NCBI GenBank assembly: GCA_019247245.1
Contig: JAFAPF010000400.1
Location: forward strand, 1-16,060
Length of the DNA: 16,060 nt
Reading direction: 5' to 3'
Origin: Rubrobacter sp.
Lineage (GTDB): Bacteria > Actinomycetota > Rubrobacteria > Rubrobacterales > Rubrobacteraceae
The translations under genes were made by a program, and so were the position numbers. The notes under the pieces are model-generated. The model was not told where the DNA came from and made no database searches. It worked only from the letters and a program-made list of their open reading frames with translations. Positions within the stretch are counted from its first letter, which is position 1, and each line of letters starts with the position of its first letter. Shown in pieces: positions 1 to 6,571 of this stretch.

Positions 1-1539
1 GCCAAGGCTGGCGCCCGAGAGTTACTCACGCGGCCGCGGCTCGACGACGAAAACGCCATGCAGGCCGCAGCCGAGCGTTTTCGTTCCGCGCTCGACGAGC
101 TAGGCCCAACGTTCGCCAAGCTGGGCCAGATTCTCTCCACGCGTCCAGACCTGCTCCCTCCACCTTTCACGGAGGAGCTGGCGTCCCTACAGGAGCAGGT
201 TACACCTCTCACCGAAGCCGAGGTGGTGTCGGTGATGGAGCAGGAGCTGGGCGTACCTTGGGAGGACGTGTTCGAGAGCATAGATCCCGAACCGCTAGCT
301 GCCGGCACCGTCGCTCAGGTTCATCCGGCGACGCTGGAATCCGGCGAACGGGTCGTAGTGAAGGTCCAACGTCCAACCGCCGAGCAGGATATTCTCCAGG
401 ATCTAGGTCTACTTGAGATGTTTGCGCAGAAGGCGGCTGATCGCCCAGCCTTACGGCAAGTGTTCGACATACCGGCAATCGTCGAGCACCTCTCTACCTC
501 TCTCCGCCACGAACTCGACTTCCGCCGTGAGGCCGCCAACAGCAGACGGATGAAAGAGGTGCTCCAGCCTTTTCCACGGCTGGACGTGCCGGCGGTGTAC
601 GAGGAGTACTCGACCGCTCGTTTATTGGTGATGCAGGAGATCCGGGGCGTGCCCGTAGAAGAGGCTCCTCTCGGTCCGGCACGGAAGGAGGCCGCTCGTC
701 AGCTCCTTGAGTCGTATTACCACCAGGTGATGGTAGAAGGCTTCTTCCACGCCGATCCGCACCCCGGGAACATGAAGTGGTGGAACGAAAAGATTTACTT
801 GCTCGATCTTGGTATGGCCGGCGAGGTCGAGGCCGAAGTGCGCGAGCTGATGCTCCTGATAATGCTAGCGTTCTCGCAGAAGGATGGGGCGTTCCTCTCG
901 GAGATCATACTCATGTTGTCCGGTAGACATCCTGCCGATCCGATCGACATCGCGGCGTTTCAGGAAGACCAAGAGCGGCTCATCGGACGGTACCGGGACC
1001 TCTCGCTCAGGGAGATACGGCTCGGCCCGATGCTCCAAGAAGTGACTGAGATCTCGGTCCGGCATGGTATTCCGGTGCCGGCCTCGCTCACGCTAACGGG
1101 CAAAGCTTTCGCTCAGATGCAGTCGGCCGTGGCTGAGCTGGATCCTACCCTGGACCCGTTTTCTGTCGCCGAATCGTTTGTGATGAGGACTACCTTGAAG
1201 CGGCTGGCTGGTGATATCGACCCAAAGAAGATCTTCTACGCGAAGCAGAAGGCGTGGGTTCGCTTTGTCCGATTGCTCGAAGGGGTCGAAGGGGTAGTGG
1301 GCGCCCGGCCGGGTGGCAGCCTGCCAATGCATATCCAGGACATGGAGCGCTTGGAACAAACGATATCCCAGGCCGGAAAACGAATGTCGATTGCTCTCGG
1401 TCTGGGCGGAGCGCTCGTCGCAACGGCGATCGCCGCTAATTCGGAACACGCACCGCGCTGGATGCCCGCTATGATGGGTAGTATAAGCAGCGCGCTCGCA
1501 GCTGGGCTACTCGTGAGCCGCTCGCGCCCTAGGCACTAG
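1..1539 (+). CDS. UbiB/ABC1/ADCK-family atypical protein kinase-like ATPase, 5' end outside window
   Basis: The reading frame is open from the first base, and the residues before the first ATG (58) continue the family's usual N-terminal helix. The gene therefore very probably starts left of the window. Family hallmarks, numbered from the ATG at 58: the KxGQ motif in KLGQILSTRPDLLP (21-34); the Ala-rich nucleotide loop AAGTVAQVH (81-89) that replaces the kinase P-loop; the VVVKVQRP lysine (K102); the catalytic HADPHPGN (231-238); and the metal-binding LDLGMAG (249-255). The C-terminal end has two hydrophobic stretches (about 445-460 and 468-485), as in membrane-anchored UbiB proteins. Family members are ATPases that support isoprenoid-quinone or other lipid metabolism at the membrane; the substrate cannot be read here. 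The length (at least 512 residues) is normal for the family. No clear Rho-independent terminator follows. The next genes point toward it, so it is the last gene of its transcript. Confidence 0.93.
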   Translation, partial: AKAGARELLTRPRLDDENAMQAAAERFRSALDELGPTFAKLGQILSTRPDLLPPPFTEELASLQEQVTPLTEAEVVSVMEQELGVPWEDVFESIDPEPLAAGTVAQVHPATLESGERVVVKVQRPTAEQDILQDLGLLEMFAQKAADRPALRQVFDIPAIVEHLSTSLRHELDFRREAANSRRMKEVLQPFPRLDVPAVYEEYSTARLLVMQEIRGVPVEEAPLGPARKEAARQLLESYYHQVMVEGFFHADPHPGNMKWWNEKIYLLDLGMAGEVEAEVRELMLLIMLAFSQKDGAFLSEIILMLSGRHPADPIDIAAFQEDQERLIGRYRDLSLREIRLGPMLQEVTEISVRHGIPVPASLTLTGKAFAQMQSAVAELDPTLDPFSVAESFVMRTTLKRLAGDIDPKKIFYAKQKAWVRFVRLLEGVEGVVGARPGGSLPMHIQDMERLEQTISQAGKRMSIALGLGGALVATAIAANSEHAPRWMPAMMGSISSALAAGLLVSRSRPRH

Positions 1540-1591
1540 GCAACTTTGCTCTCTTTTTCTCTTGCCGTTGGTCAGATGCAGCGCTGTATCA

Positions 1592-1608
1592 GGCAGTAGC
1601 TTGCTGCC
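1592..1608. other. Short stem-loop between convergent genes
   Basis: The bases can fold into a 7-bp stem (ggcag/ctgcc plus two inner pairs, one of them G-U) around a 3-nt loop. It lies between the end of the UbiB-family gene and the end of the minus-strand gene remnant at 1621. There is no T-run on either side, so it is not a standard Rho-independent terminator. It may be a transcript-end structure or chance. Confidence 0.2.
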
Positions 1609-1620
1609 AGGAGTACAGCA

Positions 1621-1900
1621 TTACTCACTCGGATCAATGTTCTCGATAATGTCCTTCGCGACCGGCCGAATCGTGGGGAGGTCAGTTTCCAACTAGAAGG
1701 TTGGAATTCTTCTGACCGGGACGAATGTTGTAACCGACTGGCACAGCACGGAACGTTGTCCTCGGATGCCGCGCGGCATTCCACTTGACGTAGAGATGCG
1801 CCGCGAGCGTATCGGCAAAGACGACTCGCTCCCCGGAACGGACGGAAGTATCCTTATGCTTGAGAGCTGCTTGGAAACTCTACCAAGAAGTACCAGACAT
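1621..1900 (-). pseudogene. Remnant of an unrecognised small protein gene
   Basis: Two minus-strand frames together read like one protein of about 90 residues. An ATG at 1900 starts MSGTSW, then a TAG at 1882-1880 interrupts. The same frame continues as FQAALKHKD, GERVVFADTLAAHLYVKWN and AVPVGYNIRPGQ to about position 1700. One extra base near 1687-1692 breaks the frame. The shifted frame continues as ETDLPTIRPVAKDIIENI and ends at a natural TAA (1623-1621). The composition is protein-like (aromatics, an acidic C-terminus) on either side of each break, and the other frames are not. I do not recognise the family. A 7-bp inverted repeat (1687-1706) sits at the frameshift. Reading this as a decayed gene is inference. 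Confidence 0.45.
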
Positions 1901-1911
1901 GATCCAAGTGG

Positions 1912-1974
1912 TTCTATGGTCTCGCATCGTACCGATCCTTCATCCGTCGGCTCAGCCGCCGTTCGACCATAGAA
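1912..1974. repeat. 10-bp inverted repeat with 43-bp spacer
   Basis: ttctatggtc (1912-1921) is the exact reverse complement of gaccatagaa (1965-1974). The left arm contains the stop codon of the small minus-strand ORF at 1914, and the interior holds the small palindrome cggctcagccg. It could be a chance pair, a protein-binding site or the scar of a small element. No target duplication or other mobile-element mark is visible. Confidence 0.25.
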
Positions 1975-2060
1975 AGGGTTACGCTCATGGCTGCACCCAA
2001 TAATGCTCGTTCTAGCATGACAATGAGCCTGTGTGGTCGCGTATCGATGCGCGTACCCAT
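1914..2060 (-). CDS. Possible small hypothetical protein (48 aa)
   Basis: The ATG at 2060 follows a GGGAG-type ribosome site with about 6 nt spacing. The frame encodes 48 residues: an Arg-rich N-terminus, a short hydrophobic helix MLERALLGAAMSVTLSMVE, and a strongly basic tail ERRLSRRMKDRYDARP. This layout, a single amphipathic or membrane-associated helix with a basic tail, is common among short uncharacterised proteins. An ATG at 2132 in the same frame would give 72 aa but has no ribosome site. It ends 14 nt before the start of the broken gene at 1900, so the two may have shared a transcript. No family is recognised, and it may not be expressed. Confidence 0.3.
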   Translation of the reverse strand: MGTRIDTRPHRLIVMLERALLGAAMSVTLSMVERRLSRRMKDRYDARP

Positions 2061-2140
2061 GTGTTTCTCCCATGGGATGAGTGGTGCTTTGCTCCCCAAT
2101 AGTTGGCTCACTATCGCACGTTCAAGCTGCATTTGGATCG

Positions 2141-2668
2141 TTATCCTTTCGAGAGAGGGGCATTGCCCTCAGCGTTACGGGCGAGGATAAAGAGCAGGTC
2201 GGAAAGACGGTTGACGGTCTTCAAGGCGTCGGGGTGCTCCTTAGCGTAGCCGGCGGTGACGAGGCTGCGCTCTGCACGGCGCACCACCGAACGGGCGACG
2301 TCGAGCAGCGCTCCGAGTCTACCCTCTCCAGAGACGACGAACTGGTCGGGAATCTCTGTCCGGCCTCGCCATTCTTCGAGCACTGTCTCTAGGTACTCGA
2401 TATCGCTTTTTCCAACCACATTGGCTTCGTTGGGCATGGCGACGTCGCCCATCAACCGGTAGAGGAGCCGCTGCAAATTAATCAGCACCTCGGCCATGTC
2501 CCCTTCCGACTCGGTGCGGGCGAGGCCTATAAAGGAGCTTGCCTCGTCTACGTTGCCCAAGACGATAATGCGAGCGTCGCTCTTGGACATGCGGCCACCG
2601 CCAAGTAGGGTGGTGGTACCGTCGTCACCGCCACCAGTCGAGACGGGTGGGCTTTTCCTGTCTGTCAC
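2141..2668 (-). CDS. pduO: ATP:cob(I)alamin adenosyltransferase, PduO type
   Basis: The 175-residue product transfers the 5'-deoxyadenosyl group of ATP to cob(I)alamin, making adenosylcobalamin for B12-dependent mutases, diol dehydratases or class II ribonucleotide reductase. Diagnostic segments are the N-terminal ATP loop GGGDDGTTTLLGGGR (about 12-26), GNVDEASSFIGLA (38-50), the ARSVVRRAERS helix with the catalytic and structural arginines, and the C-terminal NRLSDLLFILARNAEG. The length is normal for a single-domain member. The ATP loop usually reads TRTGDDG; here the Arg and second Thr are glycines (TGGGDDG). The GTG start at 2668 is fixed by a strong ribosome site 6 nt upstream. The gene is divergent from the AAA ATPase gene. 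No B12-dependent enzyme and no B12 riboswitch is visible in the window. Confidence 0.93.
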   Translation of the reverse strand: MTDRKSPPVSTGGGDDGTTTLLGGGRMSKSDARIIVLGNVDEASSFIGLARTESEGDMAEVLINLQRLLYRLMGDVAMPNEANVVGKSDIEYLETVLEEWRGRTEIPDQFVVSGEGRLGALLDVARSVVRRAERSLVTAGYAKEHPDALKTVNRLSDLLFILARNAEGNAPLSKG

Positions 2669-2674
2669 GCGTGC

Positions 2675-2682
2675 TCCTCCTT
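2675..2682 (-). promoter_or_regulatory. Strong ribosome binding site for the adenosyltransferase gene
   Basis: On the minus strand aaggagga lies 6 nt before the GTG at 2668, nearly a full match to the anti-Shine-Dalgarno sequence. It decides the start codon and shows that the plus-strand ORF that could begin at 2647 is too long at its 5' end. Confidence 0.8.
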
Positions 2683-2724
2683 ATACATACTACCCTTTCT
2701 AGGGCGGTGGTAGAATCGCTTTTC

Positions 2725-4275
2725 GTGAGGGTGCTGGTGAGATTCCCCTTTAGTCCCGATGGTGCCTTAGGACGGGCAGCTTCCATTGTGGCTGGCCATC
2801 CATCTTACCGGATAGAGGACGAAAACGGCGCCGCAAGGGTGGCCGTCGAGCTTGAGCTGCCGGATGAGTGGCGTCCTCTGTACGACATGCGAACGCTTCT
2901 ACGGGGCGAGGACACGACGGAATACGCGGTGGATGGGGTAGCGCTGAGCGGCGTCGAGCTCTTCGAGGGGCTCGGGTGCTTCTTACGTAAGCAGCGCCGG
3001 GGTACTCCTACCCGCGAGTGGTGTACGCCGAAGAAGCTCGCTGGCAAGCAGCTCTTCCCGTGTAAGCAGATCCGCGTCTACGATAACGAGCATGCTACAA
3101 CGAACTCCTGGTACGCCTTTGGCGAGATGGGTGAGGACGGTGTTTTCAAAGTAGACAAGGAACGGCTTACGGAGCGCGTCCTCTCCGACCTCGGACCTTG
3201 CGTGCGGTGTCCTATCCTGGACCTGGACGGAACGGCTGAGATCCTAACTCGTCTTCCCGAAAAGATAGACCCGAACAGGAATCGAGCTTGGTGCTATAAG
3301 GGCAGCGGACCTTTGGCGAACTGGAACGTGGCGAAGAATAAGGATGTCGCGGACGCAGACGCCGAACTTTCCGAGCCCAAACAAGGTCTCTTCGAACGCC
3401 TCGTGAAGAGCGTGCGGAGCGGAGGTGCTGGTGTGGTGGCGGCGTCGGGGGCGGCCCCAGGTTCGCGGAACGTACCAGCCACCCGCTACGAAGACGTCGG
3501 CGGGATGCGTGAGACCATAGCCCTCGTGCGTGAGGCGGTCGAGCTACCGATAACGCACCCGGAGATCTTCAAACGTCTAGGCGTCCGGCCGCACAAGGGG
3601 ATACTCTTCTATGGACCGCCGGGAACCGGGAAGACGTTGCTCGCGCGGGCCGTGGCTCACGAGAGCGGAGCCCACTTTGTGGCGGTCTCCGGGCCTGAGA
3701 TCCTCAACAAGTACTGGGGCCAGAGCGAGGCGCGCCTCCGTAACATCTTCGCTGAGGCTCGCGCTAAAGCTCCCGCCATAATCCTCTTCGACGAGATAGA
3801 CTCCTTTGCCTCCTCGCGCGATATGATGAGCGAGAGCTTCGAAGCGACGCTCGTCTCCCAGCTCCTCTCGCTCATGGACGGGATGAACGCGCTCGGGAGG
3901 GTGTGCGTCATCGCCACGACAAACCGTCCGAACGCCTTGGATGTAGCTTTGAGACGACCAGGCCGCTTCGACCACGAGATCAAAATAGGCTTACCCGATG
4001 CTGGGGCCCGACTTCACATCCTCAGGATCCACACCAAAGGTATGCCGGTCGCCAAAGATCTGGACCTTGAGCAGGTCGCTGCCCTCACCCGCGACTACTC
4101 CGGCGCAGACCTGGAAGCCCTGTGCCGGGAGGCGGCCCTGGCGTGCATGCGGCGTTCGATCAACCTACGCGACTTCGAGAAGAGAATCTCGCCGCACAAG
4201 CTAGGTAACCTCTACGTCACCACCTACGACTTCCGCAGCGCCATGAAGCGCGTCGGCCCTAGCGTCGGGCGCTAA
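2725..4275 (+). CDS. CDC48/p97-D1-like single-module AAA ATPase with novel N-terminal domain
   Basis: Counting from the GTG at 2725 (516 aa), residues 1-200 form an unfamiliar N-domain. It opens with a beta-strand-like VRVLVRFPF and carries six cysteines (about 85, 100, 113, 159, 162, 190), including CVRC, which suggests possible metal binding. A linker with a Gly/Ala-rich stretch leads to one classical AAA module. That module has YEDVGGM, Walker A GPPGTGKT (297-304), pore loop NKYWGQSE, Walker B IILFDEID (D356, E357), the second region of homology IATTNRP and arginine-finger RRPGRFD (about 410-416), and the small subdomain. The end (YDFRSAMKRVGPSV) matches the end of a CDC48 D1 module, yet no D2 follows. 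Proteins like this are hexameric unfoldases or remodelers. No HbYX proteasome-docking tail is present. GTG 2737, 6 nt after GTGAGG, is an alternative start. An intrinsic terminator candidate lies at 4414. Confidence 0.9.
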   Translation: MRVLVRFPFSPDGALGRAASIVAGHPSYRIEDENGAARVAVELELPDEWRPLYDMRTLLRGEDTTEYAVDGVALSGVELFEGLGCFLRKQRRGTPTREWCTPKKLAGKQLFPCKQIRVYDNEHATTNSWYAFGEMGEDGVFKVDKERLTERVLSDLGPCVRCPILDLDGTAEILTRLPEKIDPNRNRAWCYKGSGPLANWNVAKNKDVADADAELSEPKQGLFERLVKSVRSGGAGVVAASGAAPGSRNVPATRYEDVGGMRETIALVREAVELPITHPEIFKRLGVRPHKGILFYGPPGTGKTLLARAVAHESGAHFVAVSGPEILNKYWGQSEARLRNIFAEARAKAPAIILFDEIDSFASSRDMMSESFEATLVSQLLSLMDGMNALGRVCVIATTNRPNALDVALRRPGRFDHEIKIGLPDAGARLHILRIHTKGMPVAKDLDLEQVAALTRDYSGADLEALCREAALACMRRSINLRDFEKRISPHKLGNLYVTTYDFRSAMKRVGPSVGR

Positions 4276-4413
4276 CCCACTCCTGCCCGCTCAGCCGAAC
4301 TCGATTAGCTCGCCGTGGCCTCCACTCTCCTACTCTCGCAATTCGGAGGCACGAAAGTAAGTGCCTGTGCCGTTGGCCAGGATGAGATCGTCGCGGTAGT
4401 GGTGGCGCTACGC

Positions 4414-4434
4414 AGCAGCCTATCGCTGCTTTTT
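4414..4434 (+). terminator. Rho-independent terminator candidate
   Basis: agcagc (4414-4419) pairs with gctgct (4425-4430) around a 5-nt loop, followed directly by T residues (ttttctt). It is oriented to end plus-strand transcription from the AAA ATPase gene, whose stop is about 140 nt upstream. It lies just before the convergent SnoaL-like remnant ends. The remaining bases of 4276-4446 hold no gene that I can support. Confidence 0.5.
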
Positions 4435-4446
4435 CTTACGGCTGGT

Positions 4447-4826
4447 TTATTCGTCCCAAGCCTCGACATTTACCTGCCGGACCATCTGACCATCGCGCAC
4501 ATCGAGCGTACTCGCAGCGAGAACCCGGATCCCACCGTCCTGGTACTCGCACGCCTCGTGGAACGCTATGCGGTCCTTTAAGGACCTCGTACTCCACACG
4601 GTGCGTCATGGCGCGGCTGCAGACATCTTCGAGACGCTCGGCGATAGCCTCCTTGCCACTCAGCACCTCTGGCGAGCTAGGCGTAGCGTTACGGTTGACG
4701 GTGAGCAACTCGGCGTCCTCGGCATAGAAGCTAACGAGCGACTCGAAGTTGCTCCGCTCGATCGCCCGGCATAGCCTGGCATATAGCCTCAAAATCGAGC
4801 CCACCAGCAGTCTTCTGCTCGGTCAC
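4447..4826 (-). pseudogene. SnoaL-like/NTF2-fold protein gene, two frameshifts
   Basis: Three minus-strand frames join into one SnoaL-like (NTF2-fold) protein of about 125 aa. Frame 1 starts at GTG 4826 (M-TEQKTAGGLDFEAICQAM) behind an AGGAGG site. One extra base in a CCC run (4765-4767, plus strand) shifts to frame 2, which reads AIERSNFESLVSFYAEDAEL then SGKEAIAERLEDV and EYEVLKGP. A second extra base near 4568-4571 shifts to frame 3, which reads IAFHEACEYQDGG, then LAASTLDVRDGQMVRQVNVE, and ends EAWDE with TAA at 4449-4447. Removing both bases restores the full fold: a helical N-terminus, the FYAEDAEL motif and the terminal beta strands. Such proteins are small ligand-binding or isomerase-like enzymes of unknown substrate. 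The remnant is divergent from the broken LuxR gene, a common regulator/target arrangement. Confidence 0.78.
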
Positions 4827-4830
4827 GTTG

Positions 4831-4837
4831 TCCTCCT
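4831..4837 (-). promoter_or_regulatory. Ribosome binding site of the SnoaL-like remnant
   Basis: aggagga on the minus strand lies about 4-6 nt before GTG 4826. It survives in front of a frame that is broken after about 20 codons. It is the main evidence that the original start is 4826 and not the later GTG at 4804. Confidence 0.6.
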
Positions 4838-4976
4838 CTCTTCGGTGGGATGGATGTTAGATCGCGGCAGTGATCGCAGTCAAACGCTCGATGCGTTCCT
4901 CACCCCTTCCTATGTCTTTCCTACGTTACGCTTGTTGCATCAAACCCCAAGTCTAGACATACTAGTGCTCAGCGAC

Positions 4977-4996
4977 AATACGTCTTTTGGCGTATT
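4977..4996. promoter_or_regulatory. Small dyad upstream of the LuxR remnant
   Basis: aatacg (4977-4982) and cgtatt (4991-4996) are perfect inverted repeats with an 8-nt spacer, 14 nt before the LuxR start at 5011, inside the 184-bp gap between the divergent remnants. A regulator site or transcript hairpin is possible. Six base pairs is weak evidence. Confidence 0.22.
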
Positions 4997-5010
4997 TCTG
5001 AGGACTGGTG

Positions 5011-6101
5011 ATGGAACGGCTGGGTCAGCAGGATCTTGATGTATTCCTCTGGTTTCTACGCGAGATCTATGCTGACCTCGGCCTTGAGAGCTTGGCGGCC
5101 CGTATAGTCTCGGCGCTGCCGGCGGTTGTTCCATCGGAGTGGACTTCCTACAACGAGGTCGATCCTCAAAGCCAAAGGGTAAACGTGGTGATGGAACCGC
5201 TCCCATCCGACTTTCCTGAGGGTGAACAGATCTTTGAGCGGCACGTGCGCGAGCATCCGCTCGTTCGCCACTGCCAGCGAACTCGCGACGGGCGGGTCGT
5301 CAAGATCTCAGACTTCCTTACACAGAGCCAGTTCCACCGGCTCGAGCTGTACAACGAGTTTTTCGAAGGTTAGAGGTAGAACATCAGATGGCGGTCACCC
5401 TCTCGGCTCCCGCGCCGCTGGTGATTGGGATCGCCTTTAATCGGAGCGGTAGAGACTTTTCAGAAAGGGATCGTCTCCTCCTCGATCTGCTCCGTCCTCA
5501 CCTGATACAGGCTTACCACAACGCCAGGTCGTCGACGCAGCTACGACAGGAGTTGGCTCGGCTGAGATGGGCATTGGAAGAGTCGAACCACGGTATGATC
5601 TCTCTGTCAGACAAGGATCTTGTGCAGTTCTGCACCGAGTGTGCGCAGCGGTGGTTGTTGGAGTATTTCGAGCGCTCCCGGCGGGCGGACCGTCTGCCCG
5701 AAAGCTTGCAGCGCTAGGTCAAACACCAACGCTCGCTTCTGTCGGGAAACGGTAAGGTTCCCCCGGCCCGCGAACCGCTGATCCTCGAACAGACGGGGAA
5801 ACGCCTCACGGTGCACCTCGTGGAAGATGACCTAGAAGACTCAGAAGACGGTAGTCTCTCGATCTTGCAGGAACAGCCCCTGCGGTTCTCGCCAGGATCG
5901 TCGAGCCCCTGGGGCTCACCCGTCGGGAAGCGCAGGTGTTGTTCTGGGTTGCAAGGCAAGACGGACAAGCAGGTGGTCGCGCTTCGCTACGTTAGCCCTC
6001 TTACCGTGAAGAAGCACCTAAAGCACGTCTACGAGAAGCTCAGGGTCAAGAGCCGCACCGAGGCCGTGGCCCTGGCGCTAAAGAGCTTCGGCCTTTGCTA
6101 G
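5011..6101 (+). pseudogene. LuxR-family transcriptional regulator, degraded by four lesions
   Basis: The parts of one regulator of about 360 aa lie in order. The ATG at 5011, 8 nt after GAGG, begins MERLGQQDLDVFLWFLREIY and runs through the sensor-like region to LYNEFFEG, where a lost base (about 5370) creates a stop. The next frame resumes at VEHQMAVTLSAPAPLVIGIA and runs to RLPESLQR, then TAG at 5715-5717 where relatives have Trp. The same frame continues past the stop (REPLILEQTGKRLTVHLVED). A lost base near 5889 moves the frame to ARIVEPLGLTRREAQVLFWV. Two lost bases near 5954 restore GKTDKQVVALRYVSPLTVKK, the DNA-binding HTH, ending KSRTEAVALALKSFG. The nonsense change plus three indels mean the gene cannot be functional as written. 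It resembles the abundant Rubrobacter LuxR family (recognition from memory). Confidence 0.85.
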
Positions 6102-6153
6102 CCCATGATTCGGCTGCGGAGGCAGAAATAGAACACCTTAAGAGCATATAGAA

Positions 6154-6177
6154 GAGGGCCAGGTTCGGCCGGCCCTC
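6154..6177. terminator. GC-rich stem-loop between convergent genes
   Basis: gagggcc (6154-6160) and ggccctc (6171-6177) form a perfect 7-bp stem with a 10-nt loop. It lies between the end of the LuxR remnant and the end of the csbD gene. Neither side has a proper T-run. A bidirectional termination or stability structure is plausible; an intrinsic terminator is not proven. Confidence 0.35.
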
Positions 6178-6226
6178 ACGATAACGTTGCGGTTGCTCGT
6201 ACTCTTCGGGTTAGTCCGGGGTTTGC

Positions 6227-6415
6227 CTACTCGAATAGGTTCTTGACTTTGCCTTTCTTCTCCTTCATGGTGCCGCTGCGCTGGTCCGCCTTGCCTTCGG
6301 CCTTCAGTTCCTCGTTGCCGGTTACGGCACCGGCGGCCTCTTTGACGCGGCCCTTCACCTTGTCCGCGGCTCCTCCAGCCCTATCCTCACCACTCGTCTT
6401 GGACCTACGTCCCAT
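6227..6415 (-). CDS. csbD: CsbD-family stress protein
   Basis: The 62-residue, highly charged protein has the CsbD signature: EDRAGGAADKVKGRVKEAAG followed by TGNEELKAEGKADQ and a Lys-rich tail ending KGKVKNLFE. It has no signal peptide or membrane segment. CsbD proteins are small, probably disordered or helical cytoplasmic proteins made in the general stress response (sigma-B dependent in Bacillus); their biochemical role is unknown. The ATG at 6415 follows a purine-rich aaagggg site about 4 nt upstream. The full length matches the family. It is a monocistronic minus-strand gene between two broken genes and shows no lesion itself. The 156 bp before it (6416-6571) hold no gene that I can support. 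Confidence 0.88.
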   Translation of the reverse strand: MGRRSKTSGEDRAGGAADKVKGRVKEAAGAVTGNEELKAEGKADQRSGTMKEKKGKVKNLFE

Positions 6416-6571
6416 ATTTCCCCTTTCTTTTGCGCCCGCTCCCTGGACAGTTGCTTGTTACTCTCATTATCTACCACCGCGTGAAGATCCTAAACACGTC
6501 CTAGTCGGGAGAGGCGACGGCGGGCTCGTTTTCACCTCGCATCAGACGACGGCGTGCGGTCTCCCGACGCC

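Noticed and set aside
1687..1706. 7-bp inverted repeat ttccaac/gttggaa as a terminator
   Set aside because: It is AT-rich with no proper T-run and lies inside the decayed gene. It is kept only as a note at the frameshift.
1912..1974. Miniature transposable element
   Set aside because: The 10-bp inverted repeat has no flanking duplication, no second copy in the window and a very short interior.
2647..2724. Start of the AAA ATPase at GTG 2647
   Set aside because: It would overlap the divergent adenosyltransferase gene and its ribosome site. The extra 26 residues look random, and GTG 2725 or 2737 fits better.
2669..2724. B12 riboswitch before the adenosyltransferase gene
   Set aside because: The region is far too short, and no cobalamin-riboswitch box is visible on either strand.
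4865..4877. gatcgc direct repeat upstream of the LuxR remnant as an operator
   Set aside because: Only two six-base copies in a GC-rich context; chance is the likely explanation.
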